From Pseudomonas rhizophila (GTDB lineage: Bacteria > Pseudomonadota > Gammaproteobacteria > Pseudomonadales > Pseudomonadaceae), in contig NZ_CP024081.1 in the NCBI RefSeq assembly GCF_003033885.1, forward strand, positions 3,286,046 through 3,350,045: 64,000 nucleotides of DNA, in the 5' to 3' direction. How positions within the stretch are numbered: the stretch's first letter is position 1; each line of letters begins with the position of its first letter. A program made the position numbers and the translations under genes. This document shows positions 36,382-44,908 of the stretch, in pieces. The notes beneath the pieces are model-generated. The model was not told the origin of the DNA. It did not search any database and worked only from the letters and a program-made list of their open reading frames with translations.

Positions 36382-37022
36382 GGCTGCATCTCCTGCAACC
36401 GACCGAGCACGGTGTCGGTATCGGTGATCCAGCAATAACCTTTGATCGCGTTCAGGCAGGCCAGATGACGTTGTTCGCTGTAAGTGGCGCAGGCATCTTC
36501 CACCAGCGTGACCAGGTAGCCGCGGTCGGCGGCGTCACGCACGGCCATGTCGACACACTGGTCGGTGACGATGCCGGCGATGATCAGATGACGGGTCTGC
36601 AGATTGCGCAGCACGTAGTCGATGTTGGTGGAGTTGAAGACCCCCGAAGACGTCTTGGGCAGCACGATCTCGTTTTCCCGCGGCGCCAGCTCGGCGATGA
36701 TCTGGGCTTGCGGGCTGTCTTTGGGCAAATGCATGTCCGACAGCTTGTGGTCCAGCGAGCGATCGCGACCATCGGCAGTCAGGCTCTGGATGTGGGTGTG
36801 CAACACGTTTTGCTGCGCCGCCCGCACCGCTTCGAGCAGGCGCTGCTGATTGGGGATCACCTGTTGGCGGGCACGGCGGATGAAATAGTCGGCCTCGGGC
36901 GTGGCCAGGTGGGCATCGAATTGCGGTTCCAGCCAGGCGCGTTGCATGTCCACCAGCAGCAAGGCGGTATGGTCGCAGGTGAATGGCAAATCCCGAGGGG
37001 AGTGGTGAGGGAGCGAGAACAT
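36378..37022 (-). CDS. Isochorismatase-family cysteine hydrolase
   Basis: A 214-residue hydrolase with the complete Asp-Lys-Cys triad: D25 in ALLLVDMQ, K123 in VLPKTSSGVFNST and C156 in GIVTDQCVDMAVRDAADRGY. The chemistry is usually amide hydrolysis (carbamoylsarcosine, ureidoacrylate, nicotinamide types). It is the second gene of the RpiR-led operon, two bases after rpiR and coupled to the GS-like gene. It may cleave a glutamyl or carbamoyl amide. The substrate is not readable. Confidence 0.87.
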   Translation of the reverse strand: MFSLPHHSPRDLPFTCDHTALLLVDMQRAWLEPQFDAHLATPEADYFIRRARQQVIPNQQRLLEAVRAAQQNVLHTHIQSLTADGRDRSLDHKLSDMHLPKDSPQAQIIAELAPRENEIVLPKTSSGVFNSTNIDYVLRNLQTRHLIIAGIVTDQCVDMAVRDAADRGYLVTLVEDACATYSEQRHLACLNAIKGYCWITDTDTVLGRLQEMQP

Positions 37023-37024
37023 CC

Positions 37025-37879
37025 TTATTTTTCCTCCAGCAGGTGCGTGTTGAACGCCGTGCGCAAGGTGTCGATACCTTCCAGGCGCTCGGCCAGATCA
37101 GGGCATTGCAAGGTCAGGCAGGCGATAAGCGCTTCGACCTGGGCCAGCGCCGGCACCAGGCTGTCGAAGGCCGAGATCGATTCCACCGGAGCGCTGATGA
37201 TCAGGTCGGCCAGTTCCCGTAGCGGTGAGGTGTAGACGTCGCTGAACAGTACGACCCGCGCGTGGCGCTCCTTGGCCGCGCTGGCCACGCGTTGGGCCTG
37301 GGCCTGGTAGCGACGATAATCGAAGATCAGCACCACATCCTGGCGCTGCACGTCGAACAACCGGTCGGGTAACTGGGCGTTGTCTTCCAGGGCAAAACAA
37401 CCCGCACGCAGCAAGCGCAAGTGGTTGAGCAGGTATTGGGCGAGGAAGCTGCTGAAGCGCCCGCCAAAACAATGCACCTGATGCCGGCTGTCGAGCAGCC
37501 ATTGCACGAGAATACGCACGTCTTCGGGTTGAGTCAGGGCCTGGGTGTCGGTGAGGATGCGCTGGCTGGTTGCCAGGTACTGGCTCCAGGTGTCGCCTTG
37601 CTGCAATTTGGCCCGCGGTTGCAACAGGGTGCGAGGGGAGCGCAGGCGATGGTCCATGTCACTGAGCAGCGCATCCTGGAATTCGGCATAACCGCCAAAT
37701 CCGAGTTTTTTCACCAGCCGCACGATAGTCGGGTCGCTGACCCCGGCATGATCGGCCAGGCGCGACATCGGCCCGAGGCCGTTGCGCGGGTAATGATCGA
37801 GCAGGGCCCGTACGACCTTGCGTTCCGACGGCGTCAAAACCAAGCCCGGATCGGTAATCAGGTCTCGAAGAGGCGGCAT
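37025..37879 (-). CDS. RpiR/MurR-family transcriptional regulator
   Basis: A 284-residue regulator. The N-terminal helix-turn-helix is LTPSERKVVRALLDHYP and LADHAGVSDPTIVRLVKKLGFGGYAEFQDAL. The C-terminal half is a SIS-like domain (QVHCFGGRFSSFLAQYLLNHLRLL, DVVLIFDYRRYQ). I start it at the ATG at 37879, which has AAGGAG seven bases upstream. An ATG at 37918 has its AGGAG only two bases away. It is the first gene of the cluster, so it likely autoregulates. A palindrome lies 60 bases upstream. Confidence 0.85.
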   Translation of the reverse strand: MPPLRDLITDPGLVLTPSERKVVRALLDHYPRNGLGPMSRLADHAGVSDPTIVRLVKKLGFGGYAEFQDALLSDMDHRLRSPRTLLQPRAKLQQGDTWSQYLATSQRILTDTQALTQPEDVRILVQWLLDSRHQVHCFGGRFSSFLAQYLLNHLRLLRAGCFALEDNAQLPDRLFDVQRQDVVLIFDYRRYQAQAQRVASAAKERHARVVLFSDVYTSPLRELADLIISAPVESISAFDSLVPALAQVEALIACLTLQCPDLAERLEGIDTLRTAFNTHLLEEK

Positions 37880-38179
37880 CCGTGCTCCTTGCCTGGATGG
37901 GTGTTGGATTTCTTTCATAACTCCTGAAAATAGTATTTATGTAGCGGGTACTACATGTCCAGTGGTTTTTACGTTCTGTTTAAAATGCACGAAAGTAGTG
38001 CGAAAGCCTTGTAGGACGGGGACTTGAATCGCATAGATCCGATATGTCAGTTGATGCCTCTGTCGGTGTAAGACATAACGCCTTTTTGTCTCAGTTATTT
38101 GATTTCATATAAGGTGCTGTACAAGAAAAAGCCGGAGTATCACCTCCATGAAACCCGTTCGACTGTCTGAGTACCGTGT
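37880..38179. other. Intergenic region between rpiR and the phosphatase gene
   Basis: These 300 bases hold the divergent promoters of the rpiR cluster and the phosphatase-cobF pair. Apart from the palindrome at 37939-37956 I see a 16-codon reading frame at 38148 (MKPVRLSEYRVCKPLA) that overlaps the phosphatase start in another frame. There is no cobalamin riboswitch or other RNA I recognise. Confidence 0.5.
37939..37956. promoter_or_regulatory. Candidate RpiR operator
   Basis: Inverted repeat ATGTAG-N6-CTACAT, perfect six-base arms, 60-77 bases upstream of the rpiR start. It lies in an otherwise AT-rich promoter region. Assignment to the RpiR protein is by position. Confidence 0.6.
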
Positions 38180-38758
38180 GTGCAAGCCACTCGCCTGACC
38201 CTGATCTGCCATGCCCGCACCGTCGCCCAGAAGCAGGCGCGTTTTGGCCTGGATGAACCGCTGGATGCCGACTGGCTGGGCAAACGCCCGGAGCCGGGCC
38301 ACGGCTACCGAAATGTCCGGCAGTTGCTCTGCGGGCCGGAGTTGCGCACCCGGCAGACTGCCGCCCTGTTCGGCGACGACGCCCAGGTGGTCGCTGACCT
38401 GGCCGATTGCGATCTGGGTCGCTGGCGTGGCTTGTCCATCGACCAGTTGCTCAAGGTCGAACCGCAACCCCTGCAAGCCTGGCTCGACGATCCCGATGCG
38501 GCTCCCCATGGCGGCGAATCCGTCACCCGCTTGTACCATCGTGTCAGCGACTGGTTGGCCAGCCTGGAAGGCCGGCCAGGGCATGTGTTGGCCGTCACTC
38601 ATCCGTTCGTGATCCGCGCGGCCGTGGTGACCGTATTGGGCTGTCCGGCAGCTGCCTTCAACCGTCTCGACATCGAACCGCTGTCGACTGTCGAGTTGCG
38701 TTTCAACGGTGTGTGGCGATTGCGCACCGAGGGTCCCGGCCAGGAGTCACTCGAATGA
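38180..38758 (+). CDS. Histidine phosphatase family protein next to cobF
   Basis: A 192-residue phosphoglycerate-mutase-like phosphatase. The N-terminal signature is LICHARTVAQ, where the usual RHG is CHA. The second-arginine region is GPELRTRQTAALF and the second histidine is in AVTHPFVIRAA. It starts with GTG and has no strong ribosome site. Its stop overlaps the cobF start (ATGA). The coupling suggests a role in cobalamin synthesis similar to CobC phosphatases, but this is inferred. Confidence 0.78.
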   Translation: MQATRLTLICHARTVAQKQARFGLDEPLDADWLGKRPEPGHGYRNVRQLLCGPELRTRQTAALFGDDAQVVADLADCDLGRWRGLSIDQLLKVEPQPLQAWLDDPDAAPHGGESVTRLYHRVSDWLASLEGRPGHVLAVTHPFVIRAAVVTVLGCPAAAFNRLDIEPLSTVELRFNGVWRLRTEGPGQESLE

Positions 38759-39510
38759 AAAAACTGTCAGTCATCGGTATTGGTGCCGGCGATCCGGATT
38801 ACCTGACGATCCAGGCAGTGAAAGCCTTGAATCGGGTGGATGTGTTCTTTCTCATGGACAAGGGGCCTGCCAAGCAGGCGTTAGTGGATCTGCGGCGGGA
38901 AATCTGCCAACGCTACATCGTTGATCGTACCTACCGTTTCGTCGAAGCCTACAGCCCCGAGCGACAACGCGGCGACGTGGACTACGCCGCCAGTGTCGAA
39001 GATCTGAACCGGGCGAAGCAGGCTACCTTCGAGCGGTTGATCGAAGAGCAGTTGTCTGACGGGCAGTGCGGCGGTTTCCTGGTCTGGGGCGATCCGTCGT
39101 TGTACGACAGCACCGTGCGTATCTTGCAGTCGATTCTCGACGCGGGTCGCTGCGCCTTCGAATTCGAGGTGATTGCGGGCATCACCAGCGTCCAGGCCCT
39201 CGCGGCGCAACATAAGGTGCCATTGAACAGCATTGGCGGTTCGCTGGAGATCACCACGGGCCGCCGGCTGGCGGCAGGGCAGGTCGGTGACTCGGCAAGC
39301 GTGGTGGTGATGCTCGATGCTGAAGATGCGTATCGCCAGGTATCCGATCCGGATACGCACATCTACTGGGGGGCCTATGTGGGCACACCGGATCAGATCC
39401 TGATCGCCGGTCGGCTGGAGGAGGTGGCTGAAAGCATCGAACGCACCCGCAAGGCCGCACGGCAGGCGAACGGATGGATCATGGATACTTATTTGTTGCG
39501 CAAACCTTGA
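38755..39510 (+). CDS. cobF: Precorrin-6A synthase (deacetylating)
   Basis: A 251-residue SAM-dependent tetrapyrrole methylase. It has the N-terminal GIGAGDPDYLTIQAVKAL motif, VWGDPSLYDSTVRIL and the internal VIAGITSVQALAAQHKVPLNSIGG typical of CobF. It adds the C-1 methyl group and removes the acetyl unit in aerobic cobalamin synthesis. The ATG at 38755 follows AGGAG at nine bases and overlaps the phosphatase stop. The other cob genes are not in the window. Confidence 0.93.
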   Translation: MKKLSVIGIGAGDPDYLTIQAVKALNRVDVFFLMDKGPAKQALVDLRREICQRYIVDRTYRFVEAYSPERQRGDVDYAASVEDLNRAKQATFERLIEEQLSDGQCGGFLVWGDPSLYDSTVRILQSILDAGRCAFEFEVIAGITSVQALAAQHKVPLNSIGGSLEITTGRRLAAGQVGDSASVVVMLDAEDAYRQVSDPDTHIYWGAYVGTPDQILIAGRLEEVAESIERTRKAARQANGWIMDTYLLRKP

Positions 39511-39558
39511 TAACTCAAACCTTGATACGTCAGACCCCAATGTTCGACAGTTTCCACG

Positions 39559-40533
39559 TCAACTGACCGCCTTCGCCCCACGTCCAAACCGCTCCCGGTA
39601 CACCGACGGCGCCAGCCCCACCACACTGCGAAATGCCACGCGAAAGCTTTCCACCGAGCGGTAGCCGCACAGCTGGGCGATGTTGTCGGTGTTGTCTTCG
39701 GTGCTTTCCAGCAACTCGCGAGCCCGGGCCAGGCGCTCATGTTGCAGCCAGGCCTTGGGCGACAGGCCGCAGGCCTGGGTGAAGTGCCGCAGGAAGGTTC
39801 GCTCGCTCATGGCCGCCTGGCTGGCCAGTTCGCGCACACCGAGCGGTTCGTGCAGGCGTTCGCGGGCCCAGTGCATGACGCCGGACAAATCGCTGCGTGG
39901 CGTGCGGCTGACCGGTGAAGGAATGAACTGCGCCTGGCCGCCCGTGCGTTGTGGTGACATCACCAGTCGCCGCGCCACGGCGTTGGCAACCTGGGTGCCG
40001 AAATCCCGCGCCACCAGGTGCAGGCAGGCATCAATGCCCGCGGCGCTGCCGGCCGAAGTAATGACTTGCCCCGAATCCACGTACAGCACATCCGGGTCTA
40101 CCAGGATGGCGGGAAAACTTTTGGCCAGTTCATCGGTGTAGCGCCAGTGAGTGGTAGCGCCCAGCCCATCGAGCAAGCCGGCGGCGGCCAGCACGAAAGC
40201 TCCGGAGCAGATTGACAGCAGGCGCGCGCCCCGGGCATGGGCGCAGCGCAATGCCTCAAGCAGCGCCGGCGGCGGTGGTTCGTCGCGACTGTGCCAGCCG
40301 GGCACCACGATGGTTTGCGCCGTTTGCAATAATTCCATGCCGCCATCGGCCAGGATCTGGAAGCCGCCCATGGCCCGCATCGGGCCGTCATCGACGGCAA
40401 CGATCCGATGTTTGTACCAAAGGAAATCGAACTCAGGTCGGGCAAGGCCGAATATCTCGATGGCGATGCCGAATTCGAAGGTGCACAGGCCGTCGTAGGC
40501 GAGGATGGCGACCAGACCGGGATTGGGCTGCAT
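39559..40533 (-). CDS. ftrA: AraC-family regulator with DJ-1/PfpI domain (FtrA-like)
   Basis: A 324-residue regulator. Residues ~5-185 form a GATase1-like domain with the nucleophile-elbow cysteine in LLSICSGAFVLAAAGLLDG. Residues ~220-318 hold two AraC helix-turn-helices (SERTFLRHFTQACGLSPKAW and NIAQLCGYRSVESFRVAFRSVVG). I start it at the ATG at 40533. It is divergent from a rhodanese gene, a pairing common in Pseudomonas, and probably controls it. Confidence 0.88.
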   Translation of the reverse strand: MQPNPGLVAILAYDGLCTFEFGIAIEIFGLARPEFDFLWYKHRIVAVDDGPMRAMGGFQILADGGMELLQTAQTIVVPGWHSRDEPPPPALLEALRCAHARGARLLSICSGAFVLAAAGLLDGLGATTHWRYTDELAKSFPAILVDPDVLYVDSGQVITSAGSAAGIDACLHLVARDFGTQVANAVARRLVMSPQRTGGQAQFIPSPVSRTPRSDLSGVMHWARERLHEPLGVRELASQAAMSERTFLRHFTQACGLSPKAWLQHERLARARELLESTEDNTDNIAQLCGYRSVESFRVAFRSVVGLAPSVYRERFGRGAKAVS

Positions 40534-40636
40534 ATGGCGGAAAATTCCCACAGAGTGTCTTGTGCGCCACTGTAGCGGTAAGCATCGGCCGGATAAAGTC
40601 TGCTCACCCCCTCATTTGTCTGTGGAGTACACACTC

Positions 40637-41071
40637 ATGACCAGCCTGGTTCGCCAAGTGCCTGCTGCCCCGTCCGACCTAGCCCTGCAACATTTCAGCC
40701 GGCGTCTGACGTTCGAAACTGATTGCTCCGACGTTCACGCCAGCCAACAGGCTGGAGAAGTCGATTTCGTCCTGGTGGACGTGCGCGGGCCACTGGCTTT
40801 CGAGCGCGGGCATGTGCCCGGGGCGATCAACCTGCCAACCCGCTCGCTGACCGCCCAGGCGCTGGCGGCTTATCCCAAGACCGCGCTGTTTGTGGTCTAT
40901 TGCGCGGGCCCGCATTGCAATGGCGCGAACAAAGCGGCAGTGCGTCTGGCGACCTTGGGTTATCCGGTCAAGGAAATGATTGGCGGTGTCATGGGCTGGC
41001 TGGACGAAGGCTTCCGGCTGACTGGCGCAGTGCAATGCGCGGCGGACCAGGCTGTCGGCTGCGACTGCTGA
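40637..41071 (+). CDS. Rhodanese-like sulfurtransferase
   Basis: A 144-residue single-domain rhodanese. The fold shows DFVLVDVRGPLAFERGHVPGAINLP and EMIGGVMGWLDEGF. The active-site loop is YCAGPHCNGANKAA. The C-terminus is cysteine-rich (QCAADQAVGCDC). The ATG at 40637 follows TGTGGAG. It is divergent from ftrA. The sulfur donor and acceptor are unknown. Confidence 0.88.
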   Translation: MTSLVRQVPAAPSDLALQHFSRRLTFETDCSDVHASQQAGEVDFVLVDVRGPLAFERGHVPGAINLPTRSLTAQALAAYPKTALFVVYCAGPHCNGANKAAVRLATLGYPVKEMIGGVMGWLDEGFRLTGAVQCAADQAVGCDC

Positions 41072-41258
41072 TCCTTTCCAGCCAGCAGGGTGCAAACCCT
41101 GTGGCTTGGTTGTTTCTATAAATATTTGTCGCCTCAACACAATTCGCCTCCTGAGTGCCCCTCTAGACTGCCGGCCACTTCGGTTTTTAATGACCGAACG
41201 CTGCCTAAGAATCTGCCGATAACCCGCTAATAAAAAACCTGCGCACTCAGGAGCAAAA

Positions 41259-42038
41259 ATGAACAAGCTAGCAATGTTTGGTGCCTTGGCACTGTCCGTG
41301 TTGTCCTTGTCGGCCGTGGCCGAGGACGCCAAGCCGATCCGCCTCGGAATCGAAGCCGGTTACCCGCCGTTCTCGATGAAAACCCCCGACGGCAAGCTGA
41401 CGGGTTTCGATGTTGATATCGGCGACGCGCTGTGCAAACAGATGAAGGTCAAGTGCACTTGGGTCGAGCAGGAATTTGACGGCCTGATCCCAGCGCTGAA
41501 AGTGAAGAAAATCGACGCGATCCTGTCGTCCATGACCATCACCGATGATCGTAAGAAAAACGTCGACTTCACCATCAAGTACTACCACACCCCGGCGCGT
41601 TTCGTGATGAAGGAAGGCAGCGACGTCAAGGACCCGCTGACCGAACTCAAGGGCAAGAAAGTCGGTGTGCTGCGTGCCAGTACCCACGACCGTTTCGCCA
41701 CCGAGGTGCTGGTGCCCGCCGGTATCAATCTGGTGCGTTACAGCTCCCAGCAAGAAGCCAACCTAGACATGGTCGCCGGTCGTCTCGACGCCATGCTCGC
41801 CGACTCGGTCAACCTCGACGACGGCTTCCTGAAAACGGACGCCGGAAAAGGTTTTGCCTTCGTGGGCCCGACCTATGAAGATGCCAAATACTTCGGTGGC
41901 GGCGCCGGCATTGCGGTGCGCAAGGGGGATAAGGCCCTGGCCGAGAAATTCAACGACGCCATCACGCAAATCCGCGCCAACGGCACGTACAAGAAAGTGC
42001 AGGACAAGTACTTCGCTTTTGATGTCTACGGGCATTAA
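41259..42038 (+). CDS. Basic amino acid ABC transporter substrate-binding protein (AotJ/ArgT-like)
   Basis: A 259-residue periplasmic protein with a signal peptide cut near residue 21 ([10 protein letters not shown]). The family pattern is [57 protein letters not shown] and [10 protein letters not shown]. It belongs to the lysine/arginine/ornithine class. It starts behind CAGGAG and is followed by a terminator hairpin and an AotO-like gene. No permease or ATPase lies nearby, so it may share the membrane parts of another basic amino acid system. Confidence 0.88.
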   Translation: MNKLAMFGALALSVLSLSAVAEDAKPIRLGIEAGYPPFSMKTPDGKLTGFDVDIGDALCKQMKVKCTWVEQEFDGLIPALKVKKIDAILSSMTITDDRKKNVDFTIKYYHTPARFVMKEGSDVKDPLTELKGKKVGVLRASTHDRFATEVLVPAGINLVRYSSQQEANLDMVAGRLDAMLADSVNLDDGFLKTDAGKGFAFVGPTYEDAKYFGGGAGIAVRKGDKALAEKFNDAITQIRANGTYKKVQDKYFAFDVYGH

Positions 42039-42049
42039 TCGCTGAAACC

Positions 42050-42086
42050 AAGGTGGCCCGCCGTTGACCCGGTCGGCCACCTTTTT
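42050..42086 (+). terminator. Rho-independent terminator after the substrate-binding protein gene
   Basis: Nine-base arms AAGGTGGCC and GGCCACCTT followed by TTTC, in the 104 bases before the AotO-like gene. It would make binding-protein mRNA more abundant than the downstream message. Confidence 0.8.
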
Positions 42087-42142
42087 CATGGGCGAGTGTT
42101 TTACCCCAGCGCCCGTCGAAATACCGTTATTGGGAGTTCCTC

Positions 42143-43255
42143 ATGCAACGCATCGACCATACCCTGCCATGGAGCCACCTGGGCACCGAGCGCCGGCTCA
42201 GTGTGTTTCGTTACGGCCACGGTCCACGCAAGGCGTATATCCAGGCCAGCCTGCACGCCGATGAATTGCCCGGCATGCGCACGGCATGGGAGCTGAAACA
42301 ACGACTCAACGAGCTTGAGACCCAAGGCTTGCTCAACGGCGTGATTGAACTGGTGCCCGTGGCCAACCCCATCGGCCTGGACCAGCATCTGCAGAGCGCG
42401 CACCTGGGGCGTTTCGAGCTGGGCAGCGGCAAGAACTTCAATCGGTCTTTCGTGGAACTCAGCGCGCCGGTGGCCCAACGCATCGGTGATCGCCTGGGCG
42501 ACGACCCGGCCGCCAATATCACGCTGATCCGCCAGACCATGGTTCAGGTGCTGGACGATTTGCCGGCGCCGCCCTCACAACTCGAGGCCCTGCATCGCCT
42601 GCTGCTGCGCCATGCCTGCGACGCCGATGTCACCCTGGACCTGCATTGCGACTTCGAGGCGGCGATTCACCTCTACGCCTTGCCGCAACACTGGCCGCAG
42701 TGGCGCTCCCTGGCCGCGCGGTTGAAGGCGGGCGTGGCGTTGCTGTGCGAAGACTCTGGCGGCAGTTCGTTCGACGAGTCCTGTTCCTCGCCCTGGTTGC
42801 GCCTGGCCAAGACCTTCCCCGAGGCCGCGATCCCGCCGGCCAACCTGGCGACCACGCTGGAACTGGGCAGCATGGGCGACACCCGGGTGGATCAGGCCCA
42901 GGCCAATTGCGAAGCCATTCTCGGGTTCCTGGCCGAGCAGGGTTTCATCGGTGGTGACTGGCCGCCCGTGCCAGCGCACTGTTGTGAAGGTTTTCCGTTC
43001 GAAGGCACTGAGTACCTGTTCGCGCCGCATCATGGGGTGGTGAGCTTCCTGCGCGAGGCCGGTGAGTGGGTGGAGCAGGGCGATCCGTTGTTCGAAGTGG
43101 TCGATCCGTTGAACGATCGGGTTACTACTGTTCGGGCCGGCACCAGCGGCGTGTTGTTTGCGCTGGACCGTGGGCGCTATACCCAGCCTGGAATCTGGCA
43201 GGCGAAAGTGGCCGGGCGAGCGCCGATTCGCGCGGGGAAATTGATCAACGACTGA
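42143..43255 (+). CDS. Succinylglutamate desuccinylase/aspartoacylase family protein (AotO-like)
   Basis: A 370-residue zinc deacylase of the M14-like AstE/ASPA family. Zinc ligands are in QASLHADELPGM (H, E) and VTLDLHCDFE (H), with the arginine loop LGSGKNFNRSF between them. The last ~80 residues (VVSFLREAGEWVEQGDPLFEVVDPL) resemble a lipoyl-like beta domain. P. aeruginosa has a related gene, aotO, inside its arginine/ornithine transporter operon, and the pairing with an AotJ-like gene here repeats that link. Substrate unknown. Confidence 0.82.
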   Translation: MQRIDHTLPWSHLGTERRLSVFRYGHGPRKAYIQASLHADELPGMRTAWELKQRLNELETQGLLNGVIELVPVANPIGLDQHLQSAHLGRFELGSGKNFNRSFVELSAPVAQRIGDRLGDDPAANITLIRQTMVQVLDDLPAPPSQLEALHRLLLRHACDADVTLDLHCDFEAAIHLYALPQHWPQWRSLAARLKAGVALLCEDSGGSSFDESCSSPWLRLAKTFPEAAIPPANLATTLELGSMGDTRVDQAQANCEAILGFLAEQGFIGGDWPPVPAHCCEGFPFEGTEYLFAPHHGVVSFLREAGEWVEQGDPLFEVVDPLNDRVTTVRAGTSGVLFALDRGRYTQPGIWQAKVAGRAPIRAGKLIND

Positions 43256-43319
43256 TAACTGCTGTCTATCTCAGCGCACGCGCGTTGCCGTGCGGCTATC
43301 GAATGATGGAGGAAGACTG

Positions 43320-44036
43320 ATGTTCAAAGCGCTCGCCCTGTTGCTGTTGGTAGTGTCTTGCGGTTTGCAGGCTCAGCCTGCGCTGCACACCGATTTGCCC
43401 CTCAATTACCTGGCCCATGCCGATGAGCAGGCCAGAAACCGGCCGCTGGTGATCTTCCTGCATGGCTCCGGCGGCAGTGAGCAAGACCTGTTCGACCTCA
43501 AGGATGAGTTGCCCAGTGACTACAACTACCTATCGGTACGAGCGCCCAAGACCGTGGAGCGGGGCCAGTATCAATGGTTTGCCAAGAAGGGCGAGGGCGC
43601 CTACGACGGTGATACCGCGGACCTGAAGGCCAGCGGCCAGATGCTGTTGGATTTCATCGAGAAGGCCCGGGTCAAGTACCCGACCGATGCGAGCAACGTA
43701 TACCTGGTCGGTTTCAGCCAGGGCGCGATGATGAGTTACGAGGTCGCCCTGCGCCATCCCGAGGCCGTCGGTGGCATTGCCGCGCTGGGCGGGCGGGTGC
43801 TGTCGGTACTGCGGGCCGAACTGACACCCGACGAGTCGCGCCGGACGCTGGCGGTATTTATCGGTCATGGTACGGCGGACTCGGTGATCCCATACCACGA
43901 CGGCACCGAGGCGGACAGCTTCCTCAAGACCCTGGCCCTGGAGCCCGAATTCCATGCCTATCCGGGCGTTGGCCACAGCGTCAGTGCCATGCAGGTGCGG
44001 GATCTGCGCGCCTGGCTGGAGCGGCTTAATCCCTGA
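43320..44036 (+). CDS. Exported alpha/beta-hydrolase, carboxylesterase/phospholipase family
   Basis: A 238-residue serine hydrolase. The first ~19 residues are a signal peptide with VVSCGLQAQP at its end, which could also be a lipobox-like site. The fold shows VIFLHGSGGSEQDLF, nucleophile GFSQGAMMSYEVAL, the aspartate in GTADSVIPY and the histidine in PGVGHSVSAMQ. I start it at the ATG at 43320 behind GGAGGAAG. A longer frame from 43290 has no site. The substrate is probably a small ester. Confidence 0.85.
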   Translation: MFKALALLLLVVSCGLQAQPALHTDLPLNYLAHADEQARNRPLVIFLHGSGGSEQDLFDLKDELPSDYNYLSVRAPKTVERGQYQWFAKKGEGAYDGDTADLKASGQMLLDFIEKARVKYPTDASNVYLVGFSQGAMMSYEVALRHPEAVGGIAALGGRVLSVLRAELTPDESRRTLAVFIGHGTADSVIPYHDGTEADSFLKTLALEPEFHAYPGVGHSVSAMQVRDLRAWLERLNP

Positions 44037-44062
44037 TTCAGTGACAGAGGTGTTGAGTGTGC

Positions 44063-44230
44063 CGCCGTCATCGCGAGCCGGCTCGCTCCCACCTTTTTCC
44101 CGAGTTGCTCCCAGAAACGGGATTGCCTCCAGTCCTGTGGGGGCAAAGATTGCTCGCGATGAATAGCAGATTGGATATCAAGATTCATGTCGCCCCAGAA
44201 TCTCTGTGGGAGCGAGCCTGCTCGCGATGA
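44063..44230. repeat. Cluster of three REP elements
   Basis: Copies at 44063-44092 (inverted), 44134-44164 (decayed) and 44204-44230 (CTGTGGGAGCGAGCCTGCTC plus GCGATGA) fill the gap between converging genes. Confidence 0.85.
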
Positions 44231-44250
44231 AAACCACCCGGTCCATCAAG

Positions 44251-44838
44251 TCACTGACCAGCGACGATCTGCTTCACCAGCGCCTCATGCCCGGCCTTGT
44301 CGCTGGCCCGGGAAATGATCTGTACCACTGCCATGCGCATGCCTGAGGCGCCCAGCAACGTGGTATCGAGGGTCGGCCCACCGCCTTGGGTCGCCTTGGT
44401 ATCGAGCTGGCGCAGACCCAGGCCGGTACCTTTTTGGGTCAGGCTTTTCTCGCTCAGGATCTTGGCATCCGGCAGGGCCTTGATTTTCTGGACGGCGAAG
44501 TCGGCCATGGTGGCATCGAGGAATGTGCTGTCGTCGTCTTTCACATTCGAGCCATCGATGATGGTGTTTTCAGCCGTGATCACCACGGTTTTGCTGGTGG
44601 CATTGCTGTACATCGTCCCCTTCGCCCCCGCCGTGCCCTGAGCGGCATCGCCGGCCGGAAGCGGTGTCGCAGTGAAGCCCTTGGGCAGGGTGAAGTTGAA
44701 CTTGCTTCCCAGCAGGGAAACCTTTTGTACCTGTGCTGCGCCGCCGGTTTTGGGCTGGGCGGCATAAGCAGGCACCACCACCAGACTGGCGATGACCGTC
44801 AGCATCAGGGCAGCGGCTTGTTTACTTACCAATGACAT
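44251..44838 (-). CDS. Exported hypothetical protein, DcrB-like in outline
   Basis: A 195-residue protein with a signal peptide ending VVPAYAAQP (~res 26-28). The mature part has a FNFTLPKGFTATPL stretch and alternating strand-like segments (TVVITAENTI, RMAVVQIISRAS), a pattern like the PsbP/DcrB fold. There are no catalytic residues I can name. I use the ATG at 44838, which has GGAG at nine bases. Function unknown. Confidence 0.7.
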   Translation of the reverse strand: MSLVSKQAAALMLTVIASLVVVPAYAAQPKTGGAAQVQKVSLLGSKFNFTLPKGFTATPLPAGDAAQGTAGAKGTMYSNATSKTVVITAENTIIDGSNVKDDDSTFLDATMADFAVQKIKALPDAKILSEKSLTQKGTGLGLRQLDTKATQGGGPTLDTTLLGASGMRMAVVQIISRASDKAGHEALVKQIVAGQ

Positions 44839-44908
44839 TGAAACGCTCCACAGAGGGGTGTGCTTGAGCGCGATCATCCCATGGGCGTCCAACCGGCTCC
44901 AGCGCCGG

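Noticed and set aside
37880..38179. Cobalamin riboswitch before the phosphatase-cobF pair
   Set aside because: Cobalamin genes made it worth checking, but I see no B12-box-like sequence or extended stem structure.
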